Translations under genes and position numbers: made by a program
Shown: in pieces, positions 48,195 to 57,156 of the stretch
Numbering within the stretch: position 1 is the stretch's first letter
How the letters are laid out: every line of letters starts with the position of its first letter
Assembly (NCBI GenBank): GCA_016721085.1
Contig: JADKJI010000013.1
Coordinates: 1 to 64,000, forward strand
From: Chitinophagaceae bacterium
Lineage (GTDB): Bacteria > Bacteroidota > Bacteroidia > Chitinophagales > Chitinophagaceae
Length of the DNA stretch: 64,000 nucleotides
Direction of reading: 5' to 3'
The notes under the pieces: model-generated
The model's input: only the letters and a program-made list of their open reading frames with translations
The model's database searches: none
Told to the model about the DNA's origin: nothing

Positions 48195-49568
48195 TTATTC
48201 TTGCTTCCCAGGATCAGATAATGATGCGTCCTGATAATTCGTCTTATTCTTTGCAAAAAGGAAATAGATGATAATAAATGCTACTAAAACTCCTATACCT
48301 GTAAGTGCCGCATAATTGTTATTCTTATAATCCATCGCAATACTGATGGCAACAAATGTATAGGCCGCCATAAATATGATAGTCTGCAATGGAAATAGCT
48401 TCATCTTATAGATACCGGTATTGTCGAGATGCTTTGTTTTCTTCCTGAACCAAAATATGGTTGCACTGCTTAAAATCATTCCAAAACAATCCAGGAAAAT
48501 CGTGAAGCTCAATATGTCTTCGAATTGCTGACTAAAGAAAAGGATGATTATACAAATGGCTGCAAAAACAGTGAGCGAAAAGGTAAGTACCTGTGTAGAA
48601 TCGTTCTGCTTGGCAAATATTTTCGGGAGGGATCCGTCCTTACCCATAGCATACATCACTCTTGGATTACTAAGCAAGAGGGCATTCACATAAGCCAATA
48701 CTCCCAAAAACAAGAAAGCAGAAAATACGATGGCCCCTTGTTTTCCAAAAACCCTTTCCATTACAACATAAGCGATTTCGCGCTCCCCTTTCATGGCATC
48801 AAAACCAACAATCTTATAGTAACTAAGATTTACAAGCAGATAAAGGCTGATGATTATAATAATCCCAATAAATATACCCCTTGGAATAGTTGAAGAAGGT
48901 TTATCAACCTCACTGCCAAAGTTGATTGTTTGCTGATAGCCACCATAAGTGAAAGAAACGGCAATCAGACTAACCCCAAGGCTTCTTATCCATTCAGTGT
49001 TTGATACTTCAGCAGAAACAGATTCAACTACCGCTTGTGGTGCATAATGAGAAGGATAGAAAAGTGCTGCAATCAGTACCAGTATCATACCGATCTTTAT
49101 CACCATCAGAATATTCTGTGCTCTTGAACTCATCTTCAACCCACGCAGGTTAATGAGATAGAAAATAAGTATCGCACCACAACTGATCAAGGCTTTATGT
49201 ATATCGGTCCAGCCTGTTCCGGGTAATAATTTTGTGATATAGCCGCTTCCAATCAATGCTACGGCGCTTAAGCTAGCTGCATTACTTACTAATATTATAC
49301 AATTGATAGCAAATGCTATACTGGGGTGATAGGCCTGTGCGAATACCTTATAATAGCCTCCGGTAATAGGGTAACGACTGCCAATTTCAGCATAAGTAAG
49401 CGCTCCGCAAAAAGCCACTATACCTCCTACTATCCAGGCTGTAAAATAAACTGATGGTTCGGCGGCATCTTTTGCACTGGTAGCAGCTGTACGGAAAATA
49501 CCCATACCGATAACCAGACCCACCACAATCATTGTGAAGTCAAATAATTTCAGCTTATTACTCTTCAT
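48195..49568 (-). CDS. APC-family amino-acid permease
   Basis: This 457-residue protein has 12 predicted membrane helices. It has the APC start FDFTMIVVGLVIGMGIFRTAATSA (a GIF-type discontinuous first helix) and AFCGALTYAEIGSRYPITGGYY. The later FTYGGYQQTINFGSEVDKPS and VNALLLSNPRVMYAMGKDGSLPKIF are typical. The likely role is uptake or exchange of amino acids. The substrate is not readable, though the adjacent trans-sulfuration gene suggests a sulfur-containing one (inference). It is divergent from the TonB receptor at 49614 across 45 bases. Frame intact. Confidence 0.92.
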   Translation of the reverse strand: MKSNKLKLFDFTMIVVGLVIGMGIFRTAATSAKDAAEPSVYFTAWIVGGIVAFCGALTYAEIGSRYPITGGYYKVFAQAYHPSIAFAINCIILVSNAASLSAVALIGSGYITKLLPGTGWTDIHKALISCGAILIFYLINLRGLKMSSRAQNILMVIKIGMILVLIAALFYPSHYAPQAVVESVSAEVSNTEWIRSLGVSLIAVSFTYGGYQQTINFGSEVDKPSSTIPRGIFIGIIIIISLYLLVNLSYYKIVGFDAMKGEREIAYVVMERVFGKQGAIVFSAFLFLGVLAYVNALLLSNPRVMYAMGKDGSLPKIFAKQNDSTQVLTFSLTVFAAICIIILFFSQQFEDILSFTIFLDCFGMILSSATIFWFRKKTKHLDNTGIYKMKLFPLQTIIFMAAYTFVAISIAMDYKNNNYAALTGIGVLVAFIIIYFLFAKNKTNYQDASLSDPGKQE

Positions 49569-49595
49569 GAGCGGAAGATAAAGAATATTTGCCTT

Positions 49596-49603
49596 TACCT
49601 TTG
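49596..49603 (+). promoter_or_regulatory. Possible -7 element for the TonB receptor gene
   Basis: TACCTTTG matches TAnnTTTG but lies only 10 bases before the ATG, so transcription from it would give an almost leaderless mRNA. No -33 TTG is well placed. Confidence 0.25.
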
Positions 49604-49613
49604 AGTTCCATAT

Positions 49614-51683
49614 ATGAATAAATTTTCATTGAAAAACCTGCTGACTATTAGTATTGCTGTTTGTACCTGTTCAAGCATCTGTGCACAGGTATCTACGGCC
49701 GACTCTGCCAATCTATTACAATCAGTAGAAGTGAAGGCCTTTGAACAAAACCGAAAGCTTACCGAAGTGGCTGCAGCAGTTACCGTAATTCCAAAATCTC
49801 AATTGAACCGGTTCAGTAATATAAGCATATTACCTGCATTGAATAGTCAACCTGGCATTAGGATGGAAGAACGTTCCCCGGGTAGCTACCGAATCAATAT
49901 AAGGGGTAGTTCACTTCGATCGCCTTTCGGAGTACGGAATGTAAAAGTGTATTATAATGATATTCCCTATACCACACCGGGCGGGGATAGTTACTTCAAT
50001 CAGCTAGGGTTCTATTCACTGCAATCAATAGAAATCATAAAAGGACCAGGTAGCAGTTTGTATGGCGCCGGAACAGGAGGCGTTTTATTAGTGAATAGTG
50101 ATAACACAGATTGGAAGCCATCATTACAAGTAGATGCTATGGGAGGAAGTTTTCATTCCTATAATTTCAACTTACATCTGAATGCTGGCAGTAATGATTT
50201 CCAGAATAGCATCAATTACCAGAAACAGGGAAGTGATGGATACAGAACACAAACTCAAATGAAGCGTAAAGTGTTTTCCTGGGATGTAAATAGCAAATTA
50301 TCTGACAGGAGTCAACTGCAAGCTCATTTCCTTTACAGTGACTTATATTATCAAACGCCTGGTGGTCTAAACCAGAAAGAGTTTGACAGTATACCCACTG
50401 CTGCAAGACCAAGAGTTGGGGCTACTCCCGGGGCAGTGCAGGCCCAAGCTGCCATTTATCAGAAAACATTCCTCACAGGTGTACATCACATTTATAAATT
50501 CAATGATCATTTAACACAAAGCACTTCCTTATATGGCGCATTTACCCAATTAAGAAACCCGGGAATTTTCAATTATAGTCGTACTTCTGAACCACATACA
50601 GGTGGAAGAACTTTTCTTCAATACAAAAAAGGTCTTTTAACAGCACATATCGGGGCCGAATTACAACAAGGGTTCACAAATGCAAAAGCCTATAAGAATG
50701 TAAATGGCAATCCAGATAGTCTGCGAACTGATGACGATGTAAATAACAGGCAAGTATTTTTCTTTGGACAATTAGCGGTTGCGTTTAAGGGCGACTGGAT
50801 TATTACAAGCGGATTAAGTGTAAACAAACTTAAACTAAGCGTTACACGTCTTAGCAGTTTACCAGTATTAACCAAGGAGCGGAACTACTCAACGGAGATT
50901 GCACCACGATTAGCCATATTGAAAAAATTAAATAAACGCGTTTCAGTTTACGCAAGTATTTCAAAAGGGTTCTCCCCTCCTACTAATTCGGAACTGCTTC
51001 CATCTAGTGGCATTATTAGTACTGATCTTGAAGCAGAGAAAGGGATCAGCTTTGAATTTGGTTCACGAGGAAACATGGTAAGCAACCGTTTCTATTACGA
51101 TATCAACCTTTTTTATTATCAATTGAAGAATGCCATTGTTGTAAGAAGAGATAATCTTGGAAGGGATTATTTTGTGAATGCAGGCAACACTTCGCAGAAA
51201 GGTGTGGAATCATATTTTAGCTATCAGTTGAGTCCGGTTTCTTCAAAGAAAATTTACAGGTCTTTATTATGGGTCAGCCATACATTCTACGATTTCGAGT
51301 ATTCCGATTTCAAGAAAGGCACTGTTGATTATACAGGTAATAAATTACCTAGTGTACCGAAACAGGCAATTGTAATAGGACTTGACATAGCAATGAAAGT
51401 GGGGGTTTACACCAATCTTACTTATAACTATTCAGATAAGATTGCATTGAATGATGCCAATACGGATTACGCGAGTTCTTACCATTTATTAAGTGCCCGT
51501 TTAGGATGGAAAAGACCAGTTTCTAAAAAAGTAATAGCCGACATTTTCTTTACTGGTGAAAATCTTTTTGATGCTCACTACTCTTTAGGACATGATTTGA
51601 ATGCTGCTGGTGGCCGTTATTTCAACACAGCGCCTGGAAGGAATTATATTGGCGGAATGTCAATCCAATACAAGTTCAGGTAA
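49614..51683 (+). CDS. TonB-dependent outer-membrane receptor
   Basis: This 689-residue protein has a signal peptide (LLTISIAVCTCSSICAQ). The plug domain includes SYRINIRGSSLRSPFGVRNV, IPYTTPGGDSYFN and IIKGPGSSLYGAGTGGVLLV. The barrel ends GGMSIQYKFR. The plug motif SLRSPFGVR is of the FecA/siderophore-like class, so iron-complex uptake is likely but unproven. No carboxypeptidase-like repeat precedes the plug, so it is not of the SusC type. The frame is intact. It is divergent from the permease and convergent with the small haem protein. Confidence 0.92.
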   Translation: MNKFSLKNLLTISIAVCTCSSICAQVSTADSANLLQSVEVKAFEQNRKLTEVAAAVTVIPKSQLNRFSNISILPALNSQPGIRMEERSPGSYRINIRGSSLRSPFGVRNVKVYYNDIPYTTPGGDSYFNQLGFYSLQSIEIIKGPGSSLYGAGTGGVLLVNSDNTDWKPSLQVDAMGGSFHSYNFNLHLNAGSNDFQNSINYQKQGSDGYRTQTQMKRKVFSWDVNSKLSDRSQLQAHFLYSDLYYQTPGGLNQKEFDSIPTAARPRVGATPGAVQAQAAIYQKTFLTGVHHIYKFNDHLTQSTSLYGAFTQLRNPGIFNYSRTSEPHTGGRTFLQYKKGLLTAHIGAELQQGFTNAKAYKNVNGNPDSLRTDDDVNNRQVFFFGQLAVAFKGDWIITSGLSVNKLKLSVTRLSSLPVLTKERNYSTEIAPRLAILKKLNKRVSVYASISKGFSPPTNSELLPSSGIISTDLEAEKGISFEFGSRGNMVSNRFYYDINLFYYQLKNAIVVRRDNLGRDYFVNAGNTSQKGVESYFSYQLSPVSSKKIYRSLLWVSHTFYDFEYSDFKKGTVDYTGNKLPSVPKQAIVIGLDIAMKVGVYTNLTYNYSDKIALNDANTDYASSYHLLSARLGWKRPVSKKVIADIFFTGENLFDAHYSLGHDLNAAGGRYFNTAPGRNYIGGMSIQYKFR

Positions 51684-51732
51684 GTAAAGAATTACCTACC
51701 TGAACTGTATATTCAAAAACTGAGGAAATAGA

Positions 51733-52089
51733 TTAGTTATTAGCTGCACCTGCATCGATCCAGCAAACAATAGCACTTTTCTGTGCAGCAGAAAGTGAAC
51801 CGGTCTTTGGCATTGTACCGGCAGCAACTGCAGAGCGAATGGAAGATTTAGCAGCAGAAACCTGTGCGAAATTGGTAAGTGCACCAGGTCCGTTAAAACT
51901 GCCACTTGCATGGCAACCAGCAACAGCACATGATGATGTAATGATTGGCAATACATCTGCGGAAAATGTCTTGGCAGTAGTACAATCAGGAACAAAACCA
52001 CCTGGATTGGTAGTTCCTCCTCCACTTGATTTAGAACAAGAAACCAAAACGATTACTGAGGCGACAACAAATAGCGAGAACTTTTTCAT
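51733..52089 (-). CDS. Small c-type haem lipoprotein
   Basis: This 118-residue protein has a lipoprotein signal (LFVVASVIVLVSCSK, lipobox VSC) and a Gly/Ser-rich linker. It then has ITSSCAVAGCHASG, a CxxxCH variant haem-binding motif, followed by MPKTGSLSAAQKSAIVCWIDAG. The distal Met in MPKTG can be the sixth ligand. This is the layout of the 'planctomycete-like cytochrome C' domain used by Bacteroidota lipoproteins. The extra residue in the CxxxCH spacing departs from the classical CxxCH. Its partner is unknown. Frame intact. Confidence 0.82.
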   Translation of the reverse strand: MKKFSLFVVASVIVLVSCSKSSGGGTTNPGGFVPDCTTAKTFSADVLPIITSSCAVAGCHASGSFNGPGALTNFAQVSAAKSSIRSAVAAGTMPKTGSLSAAQKSAIVCWIDAGAANN

Positions 52090-52253
52090 TGATTCATTTT
52101 TATTTTGAGAGGTTGAGATACAAGTCCGGAAGTCCGGGGTGTTTTTCTACATTAACATACCTAAGTAATAGTCCGGGAAGTCCGGGGCGTCTGATTATCA
52201 GAGACCCTAATAAAAAATCAAGAAGGTTATTTAATGAGCTTTTCATTTTTCAA

Positions 52254-52309
52254 TTTTGACTTTTGACTTTTGACTTTTGACTTTTGACTTTTGACTTTTG
52301 ACTTTTGAC
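52254..52309 (+). repeat. Eight tandem copies of a 7-base repeat
   Basis: The unit TTTTGAC is repeated eight times without interruption (56 bases), between the haem lipoprotein and the barrel protein genes. It is outside any gene and could vary in length by slippage. Confidence 0.95.
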
Positions 52310-52338
52310 TTATAATCCCATACGAAACATCCATTCTC

Positions 52339-53091
52339 TCAGTTGCGTACCACCGGACATTTTATTCCTCTATCTGATCCGATTTTATATTGGATACCTA
52401 TGGAGGTGCTGAAATAGCGGTCTTTAAGGGCGGGATTGGCAGCCTGACTGAATCCATCCAGATAATCGGAAAAGGTAAAGCGGTAAGAAGCATCTGCTGT
52501 GAGCGACCATTGGGGCGTGAGTTCATATTGAAGGCCTGCACCTACTGGAATAACGGGCAAAAGCCTTGGGGTTCTATGGGCAATATCGGCATTCAAACCA
52601 GTAACTACCCATGATTCAGAGCCAAAATATGCTGGATTGAAATTACTATAGTCTCTATTAATCCGAACCCAGCTTAGTCCTACCCCAGCAGATATATAAG
52701 GAGTAAGTCTCGGTCCCCTTATTCCATCAAAATTGGATCGCAAAGGGTTCCAAACTATAGAAGCAGCAGCTTCAACCAAAGGGGTAGTGAAATTGAAGTT
52801 CCTTTGTTGCCTGTATTCGGGGTGACTGTATTTAGCATCATCCCCTTTTAACCGGGCAATTGACAATTGTAATTTAGCTGATAAGGAGGAAGTCAATAGA
52901 CGACTTCCATAAAGATTGAAACCGGGTTTCATAGTCGCTAATGAGCCCACCCGAGTAGGAGTTAAATCACCTTGATAAACATATGCTCCCACGCCAATAC
53001 CTACCTGATAAAGGGATGTTTGTGCATTTACAAATACAATGGAAACAGTTAATAATATAAGTACGGTCGCTTTTTTCCAAAACGTTATCAT
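52339..53091 (-). CDS. Outer-membrane beta-barrel protein (DUF6089-like)
   Basis: This 250-residue protein has a signal peptide (ATVLILLTVSIVFVNAQ) and alternating strands of an eight-strand barrel (YQVGIGVGAYVYQGDLTP, GFNLYGSRLLTSSLSAKLQLSIARLKGDDA, RLTPYISAGVGLSWVRI, SLTADASYRFTFSDYLDGF). It ends with a CP pair (KCPVV). This pattern is the DUF6089/OmpA-barrel-like family, common and functionally unassigned in Bacteroidota. It has no peptidoglycan-binding domain. Frame intact. It is divergent from the riboswitch region across 470 bases. Confidence 0.8.
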   Translation of the reverse strand: MITFWKKATVLILLTVSIVFVNAQTSLYQVGIGVGAYVYQGDLTPTRVGSLATMKPGFNLYGSRLLTSSLSAKLQLSIARLKGDDAKYSHPEYRQQRNFNFTTPLVEAAASIVWNPLRSNFDGIRGPRLTPYISAGVGLSWVRINRDYSNFNPAYFGSESWVVTGLNADIAHRTPRLLPVIPVGAGLQYELTPQWSLTADASYRFTFSDYLDGFSQAANPALKDRYFSTSIGIQYKIGSDRGIKCPVVRN

Positions 53092-53562
53092 GAAATAAGA
53101 CTTTAAGTGGATGAATAGTTGGATAAAAGCAGCAGCTGGTGGTGGTTTTCAGAAAATACGGTTTCAGGAAAAATGCATTTGCATTTTTCAGACTTAGTAA
53201 TAGGTAATGGTAGAATGGCGGGTCGCTTCAGGAATCCTTTAAAATAAACTCTATGGAATTCAAATGATATAACCGGATCTTAAAAACGGGGACAATGAAA
53301 ACGATAGGAGTAACGGAATAAAAATCAAAGATGAAACGACAAAATCGGTGATGAGTGCAGGATGTTTTTAGAATTGCTTCAAGTAGTAGCAGTTTTTAGT
53401 GTGACCAGATTTCTTTCAAAAAGTTTATTACAACGATCGTAAAGAAATGTTAATGCCGGATATTACATATCCTTCATTTTATTTATACAAATAATAGGCC
53501 ATCAATTCACCAAACTGTTAATAACTATAATTTTTAGAGAATTCTTGATCCTTAGTTTTGTG
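53092..53562. other. Long leader region before the cobalamin riboswitch, no gene seen
   Basis: About 470 bases, AT-rich, between the divergent barrel gene and the riboswitch. No credible reading frame or strong hairpin was found. It must hold promoters for both directions. Confidence 0.5.
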
Positions 53563-53742
53563 GCCGATTAGGTTCCGCCTCGGCGGATTAAAAGGGAAGT
53601 CCGGTGAAAGACCGGCGCTATCCCCGTAGCTGTAAAACCCCTCCTTATAAATAGGAGAAAAGATCTTCCACTACAAACCACTGTATGTTTCGGCATATGG
53701 GAAGGATGGAAGATCGGGATGAGCCAGAAGACCTGCCTGATT
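53563..53742 (+). promoter_or_regulatory. Cobalamin (B12) riboswitch
   Basis: The core consensus is present: GGGAAGTCCGGTGAAAGACC then GGCGCTATCCCCGTAGCTGTAA (53593-53634), and the B12 box AGCCAGAAGACCTGCC (53722-53737). A paired GGTTCCGCCTCGGCGG region precedes them. It ends about 140 bases before the start of the TonB receptor, which it should repress when adenosylcobalamin is plentiful. Confidence 0.95.
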
Positions 53743-53879
53743 GATCAACCATATTCAGCTTTCGGGTGAAAGGCTTGAAGATTCAGGGATGTTTTACATT
53801 CTTTAATTTTCTTCGCTGGCATTGGTGTGCACACCAATCCTTATTTCCTGGAAGCAGTCACACAAAAATTTTTCATCAA

Positions 53880-55841
53880 ATGAAAAAAATCTTTTTTGTG
53901 TTGGCTGCCGCAATCATGAGCAGTCAACTACAAGCGCAAGACAGTAGCCGTGTTTCACAATTAAATGAAGTAGTGGTAACCGCCACCAAATTTCCGGTAA
54001 AGACATCACTCACGGGGAAAGTTGTATCGATAATAACTCGTCAGCAACTGGAACAAAGTGGTGGGAAAGATTTGTCGCAGGTATTAACAGAACAGACAGG
54101 TCTATTTATTAATGGAGCCAATAGTAATCCTGGTAAAGACAAAAGTGTTTATTTAAGGGGAGCACGTGTAGATCATACCCTTATCACCATTGATGGTGTT
54201 CCGGTTTATGACCCATCTGGAATTGGCGGCAATTTTGATATCAGGAATCTGTCTTTAGAGAATATTGAAAGAATTGAGATATTGAAAGGAAGTCAATCTA
54301 CACTGTATGGTAGTGATGCCATTGCTGGTGTAATAAATATCATTACCCGAAAAACAACTGGAAGCAAAAGCAATGCATCAGCACTTTTCAGTTATGGCAG
54401 TAATCGTAGTGCTAAAGCACAAGCTGGAATTTATAAACAAAATGGTGGTTTTGGATATTCTGTAAATTATTCTCATTTCAGCTCAAGAGGCATTAATGAA
54501 GCTGAGAATAATTCAGGGAGCACCGTTACTGATAGAGATGGATATAAGCAAAACAGCCTGGAAACAAGATTAAGCATTGCTGCAAGTCCCAGCTTACTAT
54601 TGCAACCCTATTTTCGATATAGCAAATTGAATGGCGATCTTGATCAAGGAGCATTTACTGATGAACTGGATTATACCTATCAGCAAAAAAGCTGGCAGGC
54701 AGGGATGAAGAGTGAATGGAAATTGGGAAAAAGTCAGCTTCATCTTCTTTACAACTTAAACTCCATAAACAGGAATTATATAGATGACTCAACAAAGAGC
54801 AGGAACAGCTTTAGCATTTTTTCTGAAGGAAACTATAAAGGAACGGAGCAATTCGCAGACATATATATTACTTCTCCATTAAGTAAAACAATAAAACTTA
54901 CTGCAGGTACTGATTTCAGGTCTTCAAAATCAGATCAGTCCTATATGTCTGTTAGTTCATTCGGTCCTTACGAAAGTGTATATAGTAAGGATAGTTTGAA
55001 TCAACATCAGATTGGCGTTTATGCAGCCGGTGTGCTGAACTTACCGTCAGGGTTCAATTTGGAGTTGGGAAGCAGAATCAATTTTCATTCTTCGTATGGG
55101 AATAATATGGTTTATAATATCAATCCTTCATATTTGATTAAAGAAAGGGTTAAACTGTTTGCTAATATATCATCTGGATACCGAACCCCATCGCTTTATC
55201 AGTTATTCTCTGAATATGGAAATAGTAAGTTGAAACCTGAAGTAGCGATATCGTATGAGGGTGGAGTACAATATTTGGGAAATAATGATAAGTTTCAGGC
55301 ACGATTCACTTATTTCAACAGAAAAGTAAAAGATTTGATATTCTTCTACTTTAATAACAGCACATTCCAATCGCTTTATATCAACCAGGATAAGCAGGAA
55401 GATCACGGAATTGAAATGGAACTCGGCATATCTCCATTTAAGAATACCAACATAAAAGCCTTTTATACTTTTGTAACCGGGGAAATTAGCACCAACCAGA
55501 ATGGTAAAGACACAAGTTATAACAATCTGTTACGTCGCCCGAAACACAGTGCTGCCTTGAATATTGAGCAAAGAGTAAGTAGTAGGTTATTAGTTTCAAC
55601 TCAAATACAGTACACTGGAGAAAGGAAAGATGCTTATTTTGACAGCAATACTTTTCAAACGATATATGTATCACTTAGTCCTTATACTTTATGGGATATC
55701 TATGGTGAATATGCGCTGGCTGGCAATCATCTGAAATTGTTTATATCTCTCAGGAATATCACCAATGCCCGGTTTACGGAAGTGAGTGGATTCAATACGC
55801 TTCGTTTCAATGGGTATGGGGGAATACGGTTAAGTCTTTAA
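53880..55841 (+). CDS. btuB: TonB-dependent cobalamin receptor (BtuB-like)
   Basis: The start is the ATG at 53880, giving a good signal peptide (KKIFFVLAAAIMSSQLQAQ); an earlier in-frame ATG would run through the riboswitch region. The TonB box is LNEVVVTATKFPVK. The plug has GKDLSQVLTEQTGLFINGA, SVYLRGARVDHTLITIDG and ILKGSQSTLYGSDAIAGVINI. The barrel ends GYGGIRLSL. 653 residues, near BtuB length. The B12 riboswitch directly upstream strongly supports uptake of cobalamin or a related corrinoid. The frame is intact. No btuFCD transporter genes follow. Confidence 0.93.
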   Translation: MKKIFFVLAAAIMSSQLQAQDSSRVSQLNEVVVTATKFPVKTSLTGKVVSIITRQQLEQSGGKDLSQVLTEQTGLFINGANSNPGKDKSVYLRGARVDHTLITIDGVPVYDPSGIGGNFDIRNLSLENIERIEILKGSQSTLYGSDAIAGVINIITRKTTGSKSNASALFSYGSNRSAKAQAGIYKQNGGFGYSVNYSHFSSRGINEAENNSGSTVTDRDGYKQNSLETRLSIAASPSLLLQPYFRYSKLNGDLDQGAFTDELDYTYQQKSWQAGMKSEWKLGKSQLHLLYNLNSINRNYIDDSTKSRNSFSIFSEGNYKGTEQFADIYITSPLSKTIKLTAGTDFRSSKSDQSYMSVSSFGPYESVYSKDSLNQHQIGVYAAGVLNLPSGFNLELGSRINFHSSYGNNMVYNINPSYLIKERVKLFANISSGYRTPSLYQLFSEYGNSKLKPEVAISYEGGVQYLGNNDKFQARFTYFNRKVKDLIFFYFNNSTFQSLYINQDKQEDHGIEMELGISPFKNTNIKAFYTFVTGEISTNQNGKDTSYNNLLRRPKHSAALNIEQRVSSRLLVSTQIQYTGERKDAYFDSNTFQTIYVSLSPYTLWDIYGEYALAGNHLKLFISLRNITNARFTEVSGFNTLRFNGYGGIRLSL

Positions 55842-55851
55842 TAATTTGGGT

Positions 55852-56046
55852 ATGTGTCAACATGAAGAGAAGAAATGTCCGAGATGTGGGGCCAGCTTTG
55901 AGTGCAAGGTTGGGAATATCACTGAGTGTCAGTGTTATGGTGTGACTTTTACAATAGAGGAGCGGGCATTTTTAGAGGGCAAGTATGAGGATTGTTTGTG
56001 CAGGGGTTGTTTGTTGGAGTTGAAGGGGGAGAGTGTGGGGAAATAA
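55852..56046 (+). CDS. Cysteine-rich CWC-family protein
   Basis: This 64-residue protein has seven Cys in two pairs plus more: CQHEEKKCPRCGASFEC, CQCYG and DCLCRGCL, the pattern of the CWC family, probably a small metal-binding protein. It begins 10 bases after the cobalamin receptor stop, so it may share its riboswitch-controlled transcript. The function is unknown. Confidence 0.85.
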   Translation: MCQHEEKKCPRCGASFECKVGNITECQCYGVTFTIEERAFLEGKYEDCLCRGCLLELKGESVGK

Positions 56047-56072
56047 AGTTGTGTGGGGGGAGTTGTTTTTTA

Positions 56073-56112
56073 CCCCCACAGTACTGTGGGGGGGGGTAAG
56101 ATGTCATCTCCA
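56073..56112. repeat. CAGTACTG palindrome with GATGTCATC word
   Basis: CCCCCACAGTACTGTGGGGG (56073-56092) is a perfect 20-base palindrome. It is followed by GGGTAAGATGTCATCTCC. Both components recur at 43842-43953 in the other order. Confidence 0.8.
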
Positions 56113-56144
56113 AAACCTCATTATCTTTACCAAAACTCTGCTTA

Positions 56145-56724
56145 ATGGAAATATCCCTGAACGAACTGCTAACAGTATCCTTCACATTATTCGCTGTAAT
56201 AGATATAATAGGATCTATCCCAATCCTGATATCACTAAAGCAGAAAATCGGGCATATCAATGAATTCAAAGCCACTTTGATTTCAGGAGGATTGATGATC
56301 CTATTTCTTTATGTAGGAGAAAAATTCCTGAACATATTAGGGGTAGATAAGAAATCATTCGCTGTGGGTGGTTCCATTGTGATCTTCATATTGGGATTAG
56401 AAATGGTATTAGGGCTTGAATTCTTCAAAGCAGAGAAGGATGCCAAAGCAAGTACTGTTGTACCTATTGCATTTCCATTGATTGCAGGATCAGGAACGCT
56501 TACAACCATCATGTCATTAAAAGCCAACTACGAAGCACCAACTGTTCTTATTGCCATTCTTATTAAACCTCATAATAGTGTTTCTTGTATTAAAATCACT
56601 TGATTTCATACAAAAACTATTGGGTCCTGCTGGAATGATTGCTGTACGTAAGTTTTTTGGCGTAATTTTGCTGGCCATTGCCGTGAAGATATTTACGAGT
56701 AATGCGCATGGACTGATTAAGTAG
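56145..56724 (+). CDS. MarC-family integral membrane protein, frameshifted
   Basis: MarC proteins are six-helix inner-membrane proteins of unsettled function; the family name 'NAAT' reflects an archaeal amino-acid transporter. It has LFAVIDIIGSIPILISL near the start, the paired GGLMILFLYVGEKFLNILGV, IVIFILGLEMVLGLEF and VPIAFPLIAGSGTLTTIM. The frame breaks at about 56567, where one A too many turns INLIIVFLVLKSLDFIQ into a short tail. The natural end, TSNAHGLIK, is at 56722-56724. Corrected length is about 193 residues, normal for MarC. Confidence 0.88.
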
Positions 56725-56824
56725 CAAATGTGGAAATATGAAAATGTGGAGATGTGAAAAATAACCCGCACAAATGAAGGCTAATTTTCACATTTCCACA
56801 TTTTCAAATTTTTAATTTCCTCCG

Positions 56825-56894
56825 GCCTCGTAGTACAATGGATAGTATAAGAGTTTCCGAAGCTCCAGATCCCAGTTCGATTCTGGGCGAGGCT
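56825..56894 (+). tRNA. tRNA-Arg (anticodon CCG)
   Basis: The acceptor arm GCCTCGT pairs with GCGAGGC (one G-T pair). The T arm CCCAG/CTGGG has loop TTCGATT. The anticodon loop TTCCGAA gives CCG. The D arm is short (GTAC/GTAT around AATGGATA). The anticodon stem has one A-C mismatch at its outer pair. CCA is not encoded (ACA follows). A terminator lies 40 bases downstream. Confidence 0.88.
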
Positions 56895-56933
56895 ACAAAG
56901 AAGTGATACGTTTTACGTTGTAAGTTTTAAGTT

Positions 56934-56963
56934 AGGGCACCATCATTTGGTGCTCTTTTTTTT
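56934..56963 (+). terminator. Intrinsic terminator after tRNA-Arg
   Basis: AGGGCACCA pairs with TGGTGCTC(T) around a TCAT loop, followed by eight T. Confidence 0.8.
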
Positions 56964-57008
56964 GTTACTAAATACATTGCCGGGAAGGCGGGAAAACGGA
57001 AATGTTTC

Positions 57009-57036
57009 GAGATGTCATCTCGGGAGATGACATCTC
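57009..57036. repeat. GAGATGTCATCTC inverted pair
   Basis: GAGATGTCATCTC and its exact reverse complement GAGATGACATCTC are separated by GG, a 13-base-pair stem. The left flank TTTCGAGATGTCATCT also occurs at 26846-26861. Confidence 0.85.
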
Positions 57037-57156
57037 CTGAGGGTTTTCCCATTTTTTTTGGTGTTTCCCTCAACTAATACAACTTGAAGCCTATGCAATG
57101 GTTGTTTAGGTTTAATTTGTTAGATTGCAGACAACCAAATTTTAACTCTCTTTCCA

